Shown: in pieces, positions 32,430 through 41,059 of the stretch | Numbering within the stretch: the stretch's first letter is position 1 | Layout of the letters: each line of letters opens with the position of its first letter | NCBI GenBank assembly: GCA_042408965.1 | Contig: JBHOQN010000019.1 | Coordinates: 47,016 to 111,015, forward strand | Direction of reading: 5' to 3' | DNA from: Thermogemmatispora sp042408965 | Lineage (GTDB): Bacteria; Chloroflexota; Ktedonobacteria; Ktedonobacterales; Ktedonobacteraceae | DNA length: 64,000 nucleotides | Made by a program: the position numbers and the translations under genes | The notes under the pieces: generated by a model | What the model saw: the letters and a program-made list of their open reading frames with translations, nothing else | Database searches by the model: none | Told to the model about the DNA's origin: nothing

Positions 32430-32969
32430 ATGGGTACACGTTTTCGCGAGACCGATGCATCCAGGGAAGAAAACGCAGCCAGACCGCGTGCCGCCCTGAT
32501 GCCTGAGCGAAGCTCTCTGTTCGTCGGCAGTGACGAGCAGACAGGGATCGTCTGCTATGATCTGGCCGAAGATTACATGAACGAGCTGGATCGCTGCTAT
32601 CAGCGTTTAAGGACCCGCCATTGTCATCTCTGCCGGCGACATGCTCTGGCCCGCCGCTCGGTCATGGGCCTGCTGCCTGTGAGCATCCTGCTGCTGGGCA
32701 TCAGTATCGCCAGCCTCTTTGTTGCCGCTCCCCTGGAGGTTGTCGTGGCGGGTGCATCACTGGCCGTAACGATGACCCTGCTGCTGCACCGTTTGCATGC
32801 AAAATATCAGCATGAACTGCGTAATAACATACAGAGGCTGAATGATCTTTATACTATATATCTGGAGCTATTCAGGGCTTATGAAATTATGGATGCTCAA
32901 AAGAGAGGAGAGGCTATAGAGGCCATTCTCCGTCATAAAATGAAATCCATCGATCATATGTGTGAATAA
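32430..32969 (+). CDS. Small 2-TM protein with flanking helices (SLATT-like topology)
   Basis: 179 residues. An acidic/basic N-terminal region and a helix (about 45-70, YDLAEDYMNELDRCYQRLRT) with a CHLCRRH motif precede two closely spaced TM helices (about 75-92 and 96-115, VMGLLPVSILLLGISIASLF and VVVAGASLAVTMTLLLHRL). A long C-terminal helix follows (about 116-175). The TM hairpin with a trailing coiled coil resembles SLATT-type 2-TM effector domains by layout only; no family was identified. GGAGGGAGGAGG precedes the ATG. The gene lies 199 nt after the kinase-TPR gene. Confidence 0.75.
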   Translation: MGTRFRETDASREENAARPRAALMPERSSLFVGSDEQTGIVCYDLAEDYMNELDRCYQRLRTRHCHLCRRHALARRSVMGLLPVSILLLGISIASLFVAAPLEVVVAGASLAVTMTLLLHRLHAKYQHELRNNIQRLNDLYTIYLELFRAYEIMDAQKRGEAIEAILRHKMKSIDHMCE

Positions 32970-33066
32970 ATCTCTCTTATGATCAATCCCTGTAAAACGA
33001 GAGAGCAAGAAGTATCGAAGTGCTATGCTGTATCGCAACCTGTGTATTGCTGGGCTGGGGGTTGTT

Positions 33067-33666
33067 ATGCGTGACCAATCGGCAGAGCAGGGGCAGGAAT
33101 CGCCCGAGGATGAGTTCCGCCAGGCGAATCACGAGGCTCCCCGCTCCGAGCCAGTAGACATCTCCTCTGAACCGCTTGAGTACTTCCCGGATCATCTGGC
33201 TGACTTTTATCAGTTGCTGAAAGCTGACTATGAGGATATGCGGCGCACCAACCACATCATTTTTTATGAAACCAGAGTCATTATCTGGCTCTGCGTGATT
33301 GCTGCCCTGGTAGTTGCCTTCAGAGCCTCCTTGATGGGGGGCTCGCTGGTCTCCATCGCCACGCTGGCGATTGGCCTGATTGGCAAACTGATCAAGGTGC
33401 GCGATGGGGCGCGCGAAGAGATGGAGAATCGCCTGGAGGAGCTGCGCCTGACCACACTGGAGATCGAGCGGATCTGTCTGCGCGTCCGCTTTGCCAGGGC
33501 CATCAGCGATCGAGAACAGCGCAATGAGGTGCTGGAAGAACTGGCCCGCGATGAGCCAGCCCACCAGCCTGAGCATCTGCAGGCGCCGCCGCCGTATCTG
33601 CCGCCACTACCGCGTCGGACTCACGACTCGGCGCAGCATCCTCATCGCAGGAGCAGAGAGAGCTGA
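33067..33666 (+). CDS. Second small 2-TM coiled-coil protein
   Basis: 199 residues from ATG 33067 (GGGGG 5 nt upstream); ATG 33025 is an alternative without a good SD. An acidic N-terminus leads to a helix (about 45-75, HLADFYQLLKADYEDMRRTN) and two TM segments (about 78-95 and 98-118: VIIWLCVIAALVVAF and GSLVSIATLAIGLIGKLI). A charged coiled coil (about 120-170) and a Pro/His-rich tail complete it. Its topology copies that of the gene 97 nt upstream, though sequence identity looks low. The pair may act together at the membrane, perhaps as outputs of the kinase/TPR locus. Confidence 0.72.
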   Translation: MRDQSAEQGQESPEDEFRQANHEAPRSEPVDISSEPLEYFPDHLADFYQLLKADYEDMRRTNHIIFYETRVIIWLCVIAALVVAFRASLMGGSLVSIATLAIGLIGKLIKVRDGAREEMENRLEELRLTTLEIERICLRVRFARAISDREQRNEVLEELARDEPAHQPEHLQAPPPYLPPLPRRTHDSAQHPHRRSRES

Positions 33667-33818
33667 CGGCTCTCTCGAGGCATCTGGGACAGCCTGCGCA
33701 CTCGCAGCCAGGTGAGCCACCAGCTCTGCTCCCCTCGTGGAGGAGTGCAGCGACTGGCCACTCACCCGGCCGTGCCGAGCGAGAGAGCGGCAGCCAGCAG
33801 CCCTCTGCCAGCGGGCAT

Positions 33819-34841
33819 CTACCTGCGGGGAGTGCCCACAGTATTGCTCAGAAGGCCCAGGCACTCGATCTCCAGCTCGACGCGGTCGCCGACGGTCAGC
33901 CAGCGGTGGCGTTCTGGCCCGAGCTCAAGCAGGCAGCCTCCGCCGCACGTTCCCGAGCCGATGATATCGCCGGGGCGCAGACGCACGTGCTGCGAGGCGC
34001 GCTCGATCATCTGCGGGAAGGTATAGTAGATGTCCTTGAAGCTGGCTGTCGTAAGCAGCGTGCCGTTGACACGTGCGCGCATGGTCAGGTCGAAGCGTTC
34101 AAGGGCGCCAGTGTCCAGGCGTCGGGCGGTCAGCTCGTCGGGAGTGACCAGCCAGGGTCCAAAGGAGATCGCGAAGTCCTTGCCCTTGGCGGGTCCCAGT
34201 TGCACGGCCATCTCCTGCATCTGGAGGTCGCGTGCGCTCCAATCATTCATGATCATGTACCCGGCGATATAGTCTGGGGCCTCAGACGCCGGGATGTCCT
34301 CTCCCTCGCGACCGATGACCGCGGCCATCTCGAGTTCATAGTCAAGGGCCTGGCTCAGCCGTGGGTAGGGGATCGTCTCGTGATGCCCATAGAGGGCGGA
34401 AGTGTTCGAGAAGTAGAAGACAGGAATCTCGTACCACTGTTGAGGCACAGTCAGGCCGTTACGCGCACGGGCGTTGCGCACATGGGCCTCGAAGGAGAAA
34501 AAGTCGCGTATCGTTGGCGGTGCAGGCACAGGCGGGCGCAGGGCGAGCTGCTCCAGACGGTAGGCCAGCCCCGCCTCGGCCTGCAGCGTTTCGCCATCAG
34601 CCTGTGCTGCCAGAGCCAGCGCCTCCCGCAGGTGAGCCTGTGCCACTGGACCCTGTTGCAGCAGCTCCAGCATGCTGGCCGGCAGAGGACGCAGGCTCTC
34701 CTCCCGCGCCAGGGCTGTCTCAAGGCGCGCCGCCCAGCGGCCCAGCGCCTCTACATCGAGCACGAGATCGTCCAGCAGGACGCCAACGCGGCCAGCCTCG
34801 CGGGGTGTTTGTTCAGCGGTCACATACGTTACCAGTTTCAC
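33819..34841 (-). CDS. Fumarylacetoacetate hydrolase (FAH) family protein
   Basis: 340 residues from GTG 34841, chosen because AAAGAGGTG lies 6 nt upstream; another GTG at 34868 has no SD. The C-terminal FAH fold shows the metal ligands YELEMA (Glu-x-Glu) and NDWSARDLQ (Asp), plus GSGTCGGGC near the end. The N-terminal about 115 residues form the small FAH-type cap. Family members hydrolyse or decarboxylate 2-oxo acids in aromatic or amino-acid catabolism. The MBL-fold gene lies just downstream of its 5' side in the same orientation. Confidence 0.9.
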   Translation of the reverse strand: MKLVTYVTAEQTPREAGRVGVLLDDLVLDVEALGRWAARLETALAREESLRPLPASMLELLQQGPVAQAHLREALALAAQADGETLQAEAGLAYRLEQLALRPPVPAPPTIRDFFSFEAHVRNARARNGLTVPQQWYEIPVFYFSNTSALYGHHETIPYPRLSQALDYELEMAAVIGREGEDIPASEAPDYIAGYMIMNDWSARDLQMQEMAVQLGPAKGKDFAISFGPWLVTPDELTARRLDTGALERFDLTMRARVNGTLLTTASFKDIYYTFPQMIERASQHVRLRPGDIIGSGTCGGGCLLELGPERHRWLTVGDRVELEIECLGLLSNTVGTPRR

Positions 34842-34910
34842 GGACGCACCTCTTTCTTTCCAGGTCACCTTGCTCTGTCATCCTGACGTAGCTCGCTCGC
34901 TCTGAAGACC

Positions 34911-35855
34911 TCAGGAAGCCAGGGCGGCCATACTAGCGAAGAGCAGCGGGATCTCTGGCGGGTTCTGATCGCCGCTGAGTTCACGATAGATCGTGGCCAC
35001 GTTCACAGCGATGCGCTCGCCATCGTGCCAGGTGGCATAGCGATCCAGGGGGATATCGCGGGCGGCTTCAAAGGCCGACATGCCCGCCTCGTAGCGCTTG
35101 CGAGCCTCGTCGTAGATATACTGCAGGTAGCCCTTGACCTCGGCGACGCCCTGCTTATCGGTAATCGGACCATGGCCGGGGACGATGGTGGTGAGGTCCA
35201 GCGCCAGGATCAGGTCACAGGCTCGCAGCCAGTTAGCCGTAGGACCTGCCCACATGATCGGGTGGCCGCCGATGAAGAGAATATCCCCGCTGAAGAGAAC
35301 GCGCTCGTCAGGGACATAGACCAGGATGTCACCGAGCGTATGGGCGGGGCCGACCTCGATCAGGCGCACCTCTTTGCTGCCGACATGCAGGGTCAGCTCG
35401 CCACTGAAGGTCTGGCTGGGCAGGGTCAGCGTGATGTTACTGAAGTCGAAGGCGCCGAAGGCGTGCTGTACGAAGCGCTGGAGCTGTGGCAGGCTGGCCG
35501 CCTGGGCGATGAGGGCGGCGAAGCGCTCGGGCGTGACCTGCTGCATTTCGGCGTGCGCCCGCTCGGAGGCAATGATCCGGGCATTGGCAACGAGTTGATT
35601 GCCGTAGCAGTGGTCGCCATTGGCGTGGGTATTGACGACAGTGCCGATCCGGGCTGCCGCCGGAACGGCCCGTCTCATGGCCTCCAGCATCTCAGCGGTG
35701 AGCTTGAGATCGAAGAGTGTGTCGACCAGCAGGGTGGCCTGGCCGTCACTGATCAGGCCGCTGTTGCTCAGTCCCCAGGTGCCGGGCGGCTGGAGATAGG
35801 CATAGAGATGGTTGCCAAGGTCATGCAGTCCTCGGGTGTAGGCATGGCTACTCAT
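34911..35855 (-). CDS. Metallo-beta-lactamase-fold hydrolase
   Basis: 314 residues. MBL fold with the zinc motif in VVNTHANGDHCYGN, where the second His of HxHxDH is Asn. Other ligands seem present: VGPAHTLGDILVY, then FSGDILF and VPGHGPITDK. Asn at that position is known in some quinoprotein-relay and glyoxalase-like MBL proteins, so the enzyme may still be active with altered metal binding. An AGGAGGAGAACGC leader precedes the ATG. The stop lies 69 nt upstream of the FAH-family start, so both may be co-transcribed from the 35.9 kb side. Confidence 0.87.
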   Translation of the reverse strand: MSSHAYTRGLHDLGNHLYAYLQPPGTWGLSNSGLISDGQATLLVDTLFDLKLTAEMLEAMRRAVPAAARIGTVVNTHANGDHCYGNQLVANARIIASERAHAEMQQVTPERFAALIAQAASLPQLQRFVQHAFGAFDFSNITLTLPSQTFSGELTLHVGSKEVRLIEVGPAHTLGDILVYVPDERVLFSGDILFIGGHPIMWAGPTANWLRACDLILALDLTTIVPGHGPITDKQGVAEVKGYLQYIYDEARKRYEAGMSAFEAARDIPLDRYATWHDGERIAVNVATIYRELSGDQNPPEIPLLFASMAALAS

Positions 35856-36048
35856 GCGTTCTCCTCCTTACAGGACGGGCGTGTACGTCGTTGAGGCCTG
35901 GCGTGGAGCGCGCACCTGTTGTGGCCCTGCGCCGGGCAGCTCTGGCATGGGATCGCTCCTCTACTACGCTTACAGTATCGCATGTGGCGCAGCGTTTCGC
36001 GAGAGGGTTCCCCAGGAACCCCCTGCCAGCGCCAGCCAGTCAGCTGAT

Positions 36049-36063
36049 AGGTCACTATGAGAT
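36049..36063. promoter_or_regulatory. Upstream half-conserved AGGTCA operator copy
   Basis: AGGTCACTATGA keeps the left half-site AGGTCA and a TGA start of the right half found at 36144-36158. It lies 95 nt upstream of the intact palindrome, so looping or a second weak site is possible. Confidence 0.4.
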
Positions 36064-36114
36064 ATATGTTCCCAAAAATATTCATATAAATGGCAATTTT
36101 TGAGTATCGATATA

Positions 36115-36143
36115 TTGACTTTTGTGAAATGAGCACTTATACT
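36115..36143 (+). promoter_or_regulatory. Promoter TTGACT-17-TATACT of the MFS exporter
   Basis: TTGACT at 36115-36120 and TATACT at 36138-36143 have the ideal 17-nt spacing. Transcription should begin near 36150, inside the palindrome that follows. Confidence 0.8.
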
Positions 36144-36158
36144 AGGTCATAGTGACCT
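36144..36158. promoter_or_regulatory. Operator AGGTCA-TAG-TGACCT at the MFS transcription start
   Basis: A perfect 6-3-6 inverted repeat begins directly after the -10 box and covers the predicted start site, as expected for a repressor site. The PadR-family gene just past the exporter is the nearest candidate repressor; this is inference. Confidence 0.65.
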
Positions 36159-36234
36159 GTCTTCATATGACCCGCAGGCCTCCGGGGGGAGAGATAGAAA
36201 AGGTCCGTAATGGACCATGGAGGAGTAACAACCA

Positions 36235-38022
36235 ATGAGTTCGCAGGAGCATCAAGTCAAGGGCATGGGAGAATATCAGGCCGACGCTGTCGCGCTCGCC
36301 AGTGGAGAAGGTCCGCGCTATCGGCTGCGCGGCGGGAGGCTGGCCAATCCCTGGCTGGCCCTTCTGGCGATGATGTTTGGTCTGTTTATGGCGTTGCTGG
36401 ATGTGACGATTGTAACGATTGCGCTGCCGACGATTGTCCAGCAGTTACACACCGACCTGACGACGGCAGGCTGGGTGCTGGACGCCTATAATCTGGTCTT
36501 CGCTGTGCTGCTGGTGACGGTCGGACGGCTGGCGGATCTCTTTGGCCGGAAGCTGGTCTTTCTCGCCGGGATGGCGGTGTTTTCGCTAGGGTCGCTCCTG
36601 TGCGGGCTGGCCCCGACGATTGGCTGGTTGATCGCATTTCGCGCCGTGCAGGGTATTGGTGCGGCGGTGCTCAATCCGGTCAGCCTGGCTATTTTGGTGG
36701 CGATCTTTCCGGCGCGACAGCGCGGTGCGGCGATTGGCCTCTGGGGGGCGGCTGCCGGCCTGGCCTCTGCTCTGGGGCCGGTGTTGGGGGGACTGATTGT
36801 GCAGAATGTTGGCTGGAACTGGATTTTCTATGTGAATCTGCCGTTCTGTCTGGTCGGGCTGGTGCTGGTCTGGCTCTGGGTTCCGGAGACGCGCCAGGAG
36901 GGGATTGCGCGCCATATGGATTGGGGTGGGCTGCTGACGTTGAGCCTGGGGGTCTTTGCCCTGGTGCTGGCGATTATGGAGGGCAACGCCTGGGGCTGGA
37001 CGTCGCTGACAATCCTGGGCCTCTTTGCGCTGACGCTGGTGGCTTTCCTGCTCTTTGCGCTGGTGGAGAGCCGTGTGCGTGAGCCGATCGTCAATTTCCG
37101 CCTCTTCGCGGTGCGCAGTTTTCTGATCTCCAATGTGGCGAACTTGCTCTTTGGCACCGCTATCCAGGGAGCGTTTGTCATTCTGGTGCTCTACTTCACG
37201 GCCCTGCGTGGCTATGATCAGCTCGGGGCGGCCTATGCTCTGGTCCCCTTACCGCTGGCCTCTCTGGTGGTCTCTCTGCTGATGGGGGCCTTTGGACGCC
37301 GCCTGCCGTCGGCGCTGATGGGCCTGACTGGCCTGCTACTGGTGGCCGTTGGCTTCGCTCTCCTGGCGTGGCTTGACCCGGCGGCGGCGCTGCTGGATGT
37401 GACCTGGCGTGTGGTGCTGATCGGTGTGGGGATGGGGCTCTGCTTTCAGAGCTTTCCGGCGCTGGCCCTCAGCGAGGTCCCGCGTGCGCAACTGGGTGTG
37501 GGCAGCGGCATTTTCAATACCTTCCGCCAGGTTGGCTTTGCGCTGGGGGTGGCCGTCTTGATTGCGCTCTTCACCGGGCAGCTGACGGGCCATCTGGATC
37601 AGGCGCGCCAGAGTGCGGTGCGCCTGGTGGCGGTGGATCAGCAGTTGCCTCCTGCGCTGCGCGCGGGCCTGCAAAGGGAGCTGAGGCAGGCGAGTACGGG
37701 AGGTGGAGAGGGGACTCAGACGGGTGGCTCCGGCACTGAGGCCGTCGATCTGAGGCCGCTGGCGAACGTGCTGCCGCCGGGTCCGGCGAGAGAGGCCTTG
37801 CGGAGTCACCTGCAGGAGCTGGGTGACGCGATTGCGGCGATCTTCAAACGTGAGGTGATGGCCTCCTTCGCAATCACCTGGTGGGCGGCTGCCGTGGTGG
37901 CGTCGCTGGGCTGCCTGTTGACGCTGCTGGTGATCGGGATCGAGGCGGGATCTCGTAGGCGGCATCGCAGTGGGACGGCGGTCGACACCAGCGCGGTCGC
38001 TGAGGTGGTGGCGGGTCCGTAG
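36235..38022 (+). CDS. MFS multidrug exporter, DHA2 (14-TM, EmrB/QacA) family
   Basis: 595 residues. A cytoplasmic N-terminus is followed by 14 predicted TM helices. The DHA2 motifs are visible: motif D1 region ALLDVTIVTIALPTI, motif A GRLADLFGRK, motif C-like GPVLGGLI, and WNWIFYVNLP. A charged Gly/Ser-rich cytoplasmic or periplasmic loop occurs at about 460-520 before the last TM. It should export drugs or other hydrophobic compounds using the proton gradient. GGAGGAG lies 9 nt before ATG 36235. It is expressed from its own promoter/operator and followed by a convergent PadR gene. Confidence 0.94.
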   Translation: MSSQEHQVKGMGEYQADAVALASGEGPRYRLRGGRLANPWLALLAMMFGLFMALLDVTIVTIALPTIVQQLHTDLTTAGWVLDAYNLVFAVLLVTVGRLADLFGRKLVFLAGMAVFSLGSLLCGLAPTIGWLIAFRAVQGIGAAVLNPVSLAILVAIFPARQRGAAIGLWGAAAGLASALGPVLGGLIVQNVGWNWIFYVNLPFCLVGLVLVWLWVPETRQEGIARHMDWGGLLTLSLGVFALVLAIMEGNAWGWTSLTILGLFALTLVAFLLFALVESRVREPIVNFRLFAVRSFLISNVANLLFGTAIQGAFVILVLYFTALRGYDQLGAAYALVPLPLASLVVSLLMGAFGRRLPSALMGLTGLLLVAVGFALLAWLDPAAALLDVTWRVVLIGVGMGLCFQSFPALALSEVPRAQLGVGSGIFNTFRQVGFALGVAVLIALFTGQLTGHLDQARQSAVRLVAVDQQLPPALRAGLQRELRQASTGGGEGTQTGGSGTEAVDLRPLANVLPPGPAREALRSHLQELGDAIAAIFKREVMASFAITWWAAAVVASLGCLLTLLVIGIEAGSRRRHRSGTAVDTSAVAEVVAGP

Positions 38023-38205
38023 CGCTGAGGGCAGGCGCATCGGATCGGCTGCGACTGGCGAAGCCGAGCGGGAGGGCGTGGTCTGGGCTTGAGGCGCTGG
38101 CGGGTCCGCCACGGTGCATCCGATGGATCGCTGCAACACGGAGCGCGGGGCGTTGCGGTGGCGCCGGCCCTCGCCACCCTGGTGCGCTCTGTCCTGTCCT
38201 CCTTC

Positions 38206-38805
38206 CTACGAAGCGGGAGCGGCCTCGGCCTGCTCCTGCTGCTGCTGTTCCTGAAAAATGCGCTCTCGGAGCTGTTCTCCCCACTGTAGCTCAAGCTTCC
38301 ACTGCTCGATCCAGTGAGATATCACGTTCAGCGTATCGTCGAGCCGCTCTGGCGGCCAGCGCTTTGCTTTGCTGGCGATGCTGCTCAGCAGATCCTCGAT
38401 CTCGGTGTAGAGGTGGGTAATGTGGGCTTCACAGTAGCTGCAGTAGTGCTCCGTCAGGTAGAGTCGCTCAGCAGGGGTGAGGAATTCAAAGCCGCTGACT
38501 TTGTGAGCGAAGATCTGCCTGTATTCGCCGAGCTTGGAGGTGGTATCCAGCATGAGCTGGTGGAAGCGCTGGCGTCCCGGCTCGGTGATCTCATAGACGC
38601 GCGATTGCCGGTCGCCGTGCTGGCTGGACCCTCCAGAGACAGCCTGAATCATCCCCTGCTGCTCCAGCCTGGCCAGCAGAGGGTAGAGACGACCGTGGCT
38701 GAGGGTGGCGTAGGGCCCGATGATGTCCTTGATAATCTTGGTGATCAGGTAGCCATGCGCCGGGCCGCGCATGAGCTGGAGCAGGATAAAGAGTTCGTAC
38801 CACAT
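38206..38805 (-). CDS. PadR-family transcriptional regulator
   Basis: 199 residues from ATG 38805, which gives the typical PadR beginning (MWYELFILLQLMRGPAHGYL); AAGGTG lies about 10 nt upstream. Frames from 38871 or 38982 are longer and less typical. The winged HTH occupies about 1-85 (GRLYPLLARLEQQGMIQ). The C-terminal helical dimerisation domain has YLTEHYCSYCEAHI, and a Gln/Glu-rich tail ends the protein. PadR repressors often control adjacent drug exporters, and the convergent neighbour is a DHA2 exporter. Confidence 0.9.
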   Translation of the reverse strand: MWYELFILLQLMRGPAHGYLITKIIKDIIGPYATLSHGRLYPLLARLEQQGMIQAVSGGSSQHGDRQSRVYEITEPGRQRFHQLMLDTTSKLGEYRQIFAHKVSGFEFLTPAERLYLTEHYCSYCEAHITHLYTEIEDLLSSIASKAKRWPPERLDDTLNVISHWIEQWKLELQWGEQLRERIFQEQQQQEQAEAAPAS

Positions 38806-38932
38806 GGGAAAACACCTTGATGGCTGAGCATGCCGATCTCTGTTCTCTTCTCTCCTAATAATAACAGACATTCTCACAATCGTCGCCCCCTTGTCTGTAG
38901 AGGGCGCGGCGGAAGGACCTGCATCCTCCCAC

Positions 38933-38961
38933 TTGCGTTGCGTCGGCCAGGAGGCTATAAC
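38933..38961 (+). promoter_or_regulatory. Promoter TTGCGT-17-TATAAC of the S9 peptidase
   Basis: TTGCGT at 38933-38938 and TATAAC at 38956-38961 with a 17-nt spacer, 41 nt before the GTG start. The -35 is only partly conserved. Confidence 0.5.
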
Positions 38962-39002
38962 ATAGGCAGAGATGCAAGGCATGTCTACAAAGGAGTCCTC
39001 TC

Positions 39003-40979
39003 GTGAGCGAAGCTGCTTCTACTGACCGGCAATCAGCGACCGTGGCCGCCCTGGGGAGAGGGCAGCGTCGGCCGGTGCGACCAGGCGAGGTACGCCATCT
39101 ACGGCGGGTGGATGATCCGGCGCTCTCGCCCGATGGTCGGCGCGTGGCCTTTGTCCTGCTGGAGGCCGTGCCGGGCGAGGTACGCCTACGCCGGCGCATC
39201 TGGCTGTGTGAAACCGCTGGCGATCAGGAGCCTGTTCCCCTGGGGCAGGTCGTGCAGGGGATACACCTGCAACTGGAACAGAGCTGCCCCCGCTGGTCGC
39301 CCGATGGGCGCCTGCTGGCCTTTCTGGCGCGCCCGCTGGGAGGCGAGGGGCGAGCGCAGATCTATCTTGCCGAGGCCGATGGTGGCGAGGTGCGCCAGTT
39401 GACCACCCTGCCGGGGGGAGCCAGCGAGCTGCAGTGGGCGCCAGATAGCAAGCGTCTCGCCTGCCTCTCGCCCGATGGCGAGGAGCCAGCGCGTGATCCA
39501 CGAGTGGCCGGAGCTGAGCGCTACACACGCCTCTGGAGCATTCACATCGACGAAGGGCTCCCCCGTCCGGTGACGCCCGACAATGTGAGCGTCTGGGAAT
39601 ACTGCTGGTCGCCCGATGGCCGGCGCTTCGCGCTCTACTACTCGGATGAGCCCGAGCTGACAGCCTGGTATCGCGGGCAGATCGGCCTGGTGGACGCTGC
39701 CGGCGGGGCGGTACGCCGGCTGACGCAGCTCCAGCACCAGGCCAGCGCCCTCACCTGGTCGCCGGACAGCCGCCGCATCGCCTACGTCTCCGGAGAATGG
39801 AGCGACGTGATCCACGGCAGCGGCGATCTCTACGTGCTCGCGCTCGATGGTGGTGAGCCGCGCAACCTGACGCCGGGCATCGACTGCAGCCCCGCCTGGT
39901 GTTGCTGGTTCCCCGACGGGCGCCGCCTGCTCTACACTGCCTGGAGCGGACTGACGCAGCAGATCGCCATCCTCGATGAGATCAGCGGCGAGCGCGTGAT
40001 CGTGGAGGCGGACTGCGTGATGCACACCGCCTGGCCGCGCCTGGCCATCAGCTCCGATCTGCGCCGCTTCGTCGTGCAGCGCTCCTCGCAGGTGCATCCG
40101 AGCGATCTCTACTTCGGCGAGCTGCGCGATGAGAAGAAGGCCAGACCCAGCGTGCACTGGCGCCGTCTGACGCGCCTCAATCCGCTGGCTGAGGAGACCT
40201 GGCTGCTGCCCAGCAGTGAACGCATCAGCTACGAGAGCGACGACGGCTGGCGCATCGAGGCACTCTTCACACCGCCAGCCGTGCCCAGGGGGACAGGCGC
40301 CCCGCCCCTGGTGGTCTATGTCCATGGTGGCCCGACCTGGGCCTTTCTCGACGACTTCGCCTGGGAATGGAGCCTGGCGCTCTCCACGGCCGGCTATGCC
40401 CTGCTGCGCCCGAACATACGTGGCAGCGTCGGCCGGGGGGTGGCCTTTGCCGATGCCGTGGTCGGCGATATGGGCGGTAAGGACTTTCAGGACATCCTCG
40501 CTGGAGTCGACGCCCTCATTGCGCGGGGGCTGGTCGATGGGGAGCGCCTCGCCATTGTCGGCTGGAGCTATGGCGGCTTCCTGGCGGCCTGGGCCATCAC
40601 CCAGACAACCCGCTTCAAGGCCGCCGTCGTGGGGGCTGGCCTGACCGACTGGCATGGCTTCCACGCGCAGAGCAACATTCCTGACTTTGATCTGCGCTTT
40701 CTGCAGGCCGATCCCCTGGAACAGCCAGAGGTCTATCGCGAGCGCTCCCCGATCACCTACGCCGCGCGGATCACCACGCCGACCCTCATCCTGCACGGCG
40801 AGGAGGATGAGTGCGTTCCGCTCAACCAGGCCTGGGCCCTCTATCGCGCCCTGCGCCGGCGGCGGGTCCCCGTCGAGCTGGTCACCTATCCACGTGAGAA
40901 TCATGTCCTCCTCGAACTGCCTCACCAGCGCGATTGCGAGGAGCGTCTGCTGCGCTGGCTCGACCGCTACCTCTGGTGA
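39003..40979 (+). CDS. S9-family prolyl oligopeptidase/acylaminoacyl peptidase
   Basis: 658 residues from GTG 39003 (AAAGGAGTC SD). The N-terminal beta-propeller (about 35-400) contains TolB-like WSPDGR blades. The C-terminal alpha/beta hydrolase has the triad Ser522 (GWSYGGF), Asp602 (HGEEDECVP) and His634 (ENHVL), plus HGGPTWAF at the oxyanion strand. It cleaves short peptides or acyl-peptides in the cytosol; no signal peptide is present. It is expressed alone. Confidence 0.94.
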   Translation: MSEAASTDRQSATVAALGRGQRRPVRPGEVRHLRRVDDPALSPDGRRVAFVLLEAVPGEVRLRRRIWLCETAGDQEPVPLGQVVQGIHLQLEQSCPRWSPDGRLLAFLARPLGGEGRAQIYLAEADGGEVRQLTTLPGGASELQWAPDSKRLACLSPDGEEPARDPRVAGAERYTRLWSIHIDEGLPRPVTPDNVSVWEYCWSPDGRRFALYYSDEPELTAWYRGQIGLVDAAGGAVRRLTQLQHQASALTWSPDSRRIAYVSGEWSDVIHGSGDLYVLALDGGEPRNLTPGIDCSPAWCCWFPDGRRLLYTAWSGLTQQIAILDEISGERVIVEADCVMHTAWPRLAISSDLRRFVVQRSSQVHPSDLYFGELRDEKKARPSVHWRRLTRLNPLAEETWLLPSSERISYESDDGWRIEALFTPPAVPRGTGAPPLVVYVHGGPTWAFLDDFAWEWSLALSTAGYALLRPNIRGSVGRGVAFADAVVGDMGGKDFQDILAGVDALIARGLVDGERLAIVGWSYGGFLAAWAITQTTRFKAAVVGAGLTDWHGFHAQSNIPDFDLRFLQADPLEQPEVYRERSPITYAARITTPTLILHGEEDECVPLNQAWALYRALRRRRVPVELVTYPRENHVLLELPHQRDCEERLLRWLDRYLW

Positions 40980-41059
40980 GCGCCTGTCTGCTGCGCTGGC
41001 GCAGAAAGGGCACCAGGCGAACAGCATCGCCCTATCAAGGCCGTTCGCCTGGTGTGTGT

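Larger units (their letters stand above)
35856..36234. other. AT-rich divergent intergenic region with MFS promoter/operator
   Basis: A 379-nt region between the divergent MBL-fold and MFS genes. The part at 36049-36160 is unusually AT-rich and holds the promoter and AGGTCA repeats listed separately. No gene is supported. Confidence 0.6.

Noticed and set aside
39186..41027. 613-codon minus-strand frame opposite the S9 peptidase
   Set aside because: The plus strand encodes a full S9 peptidase with triad, promoter and SD; the antisense protein shows no fold or motif.
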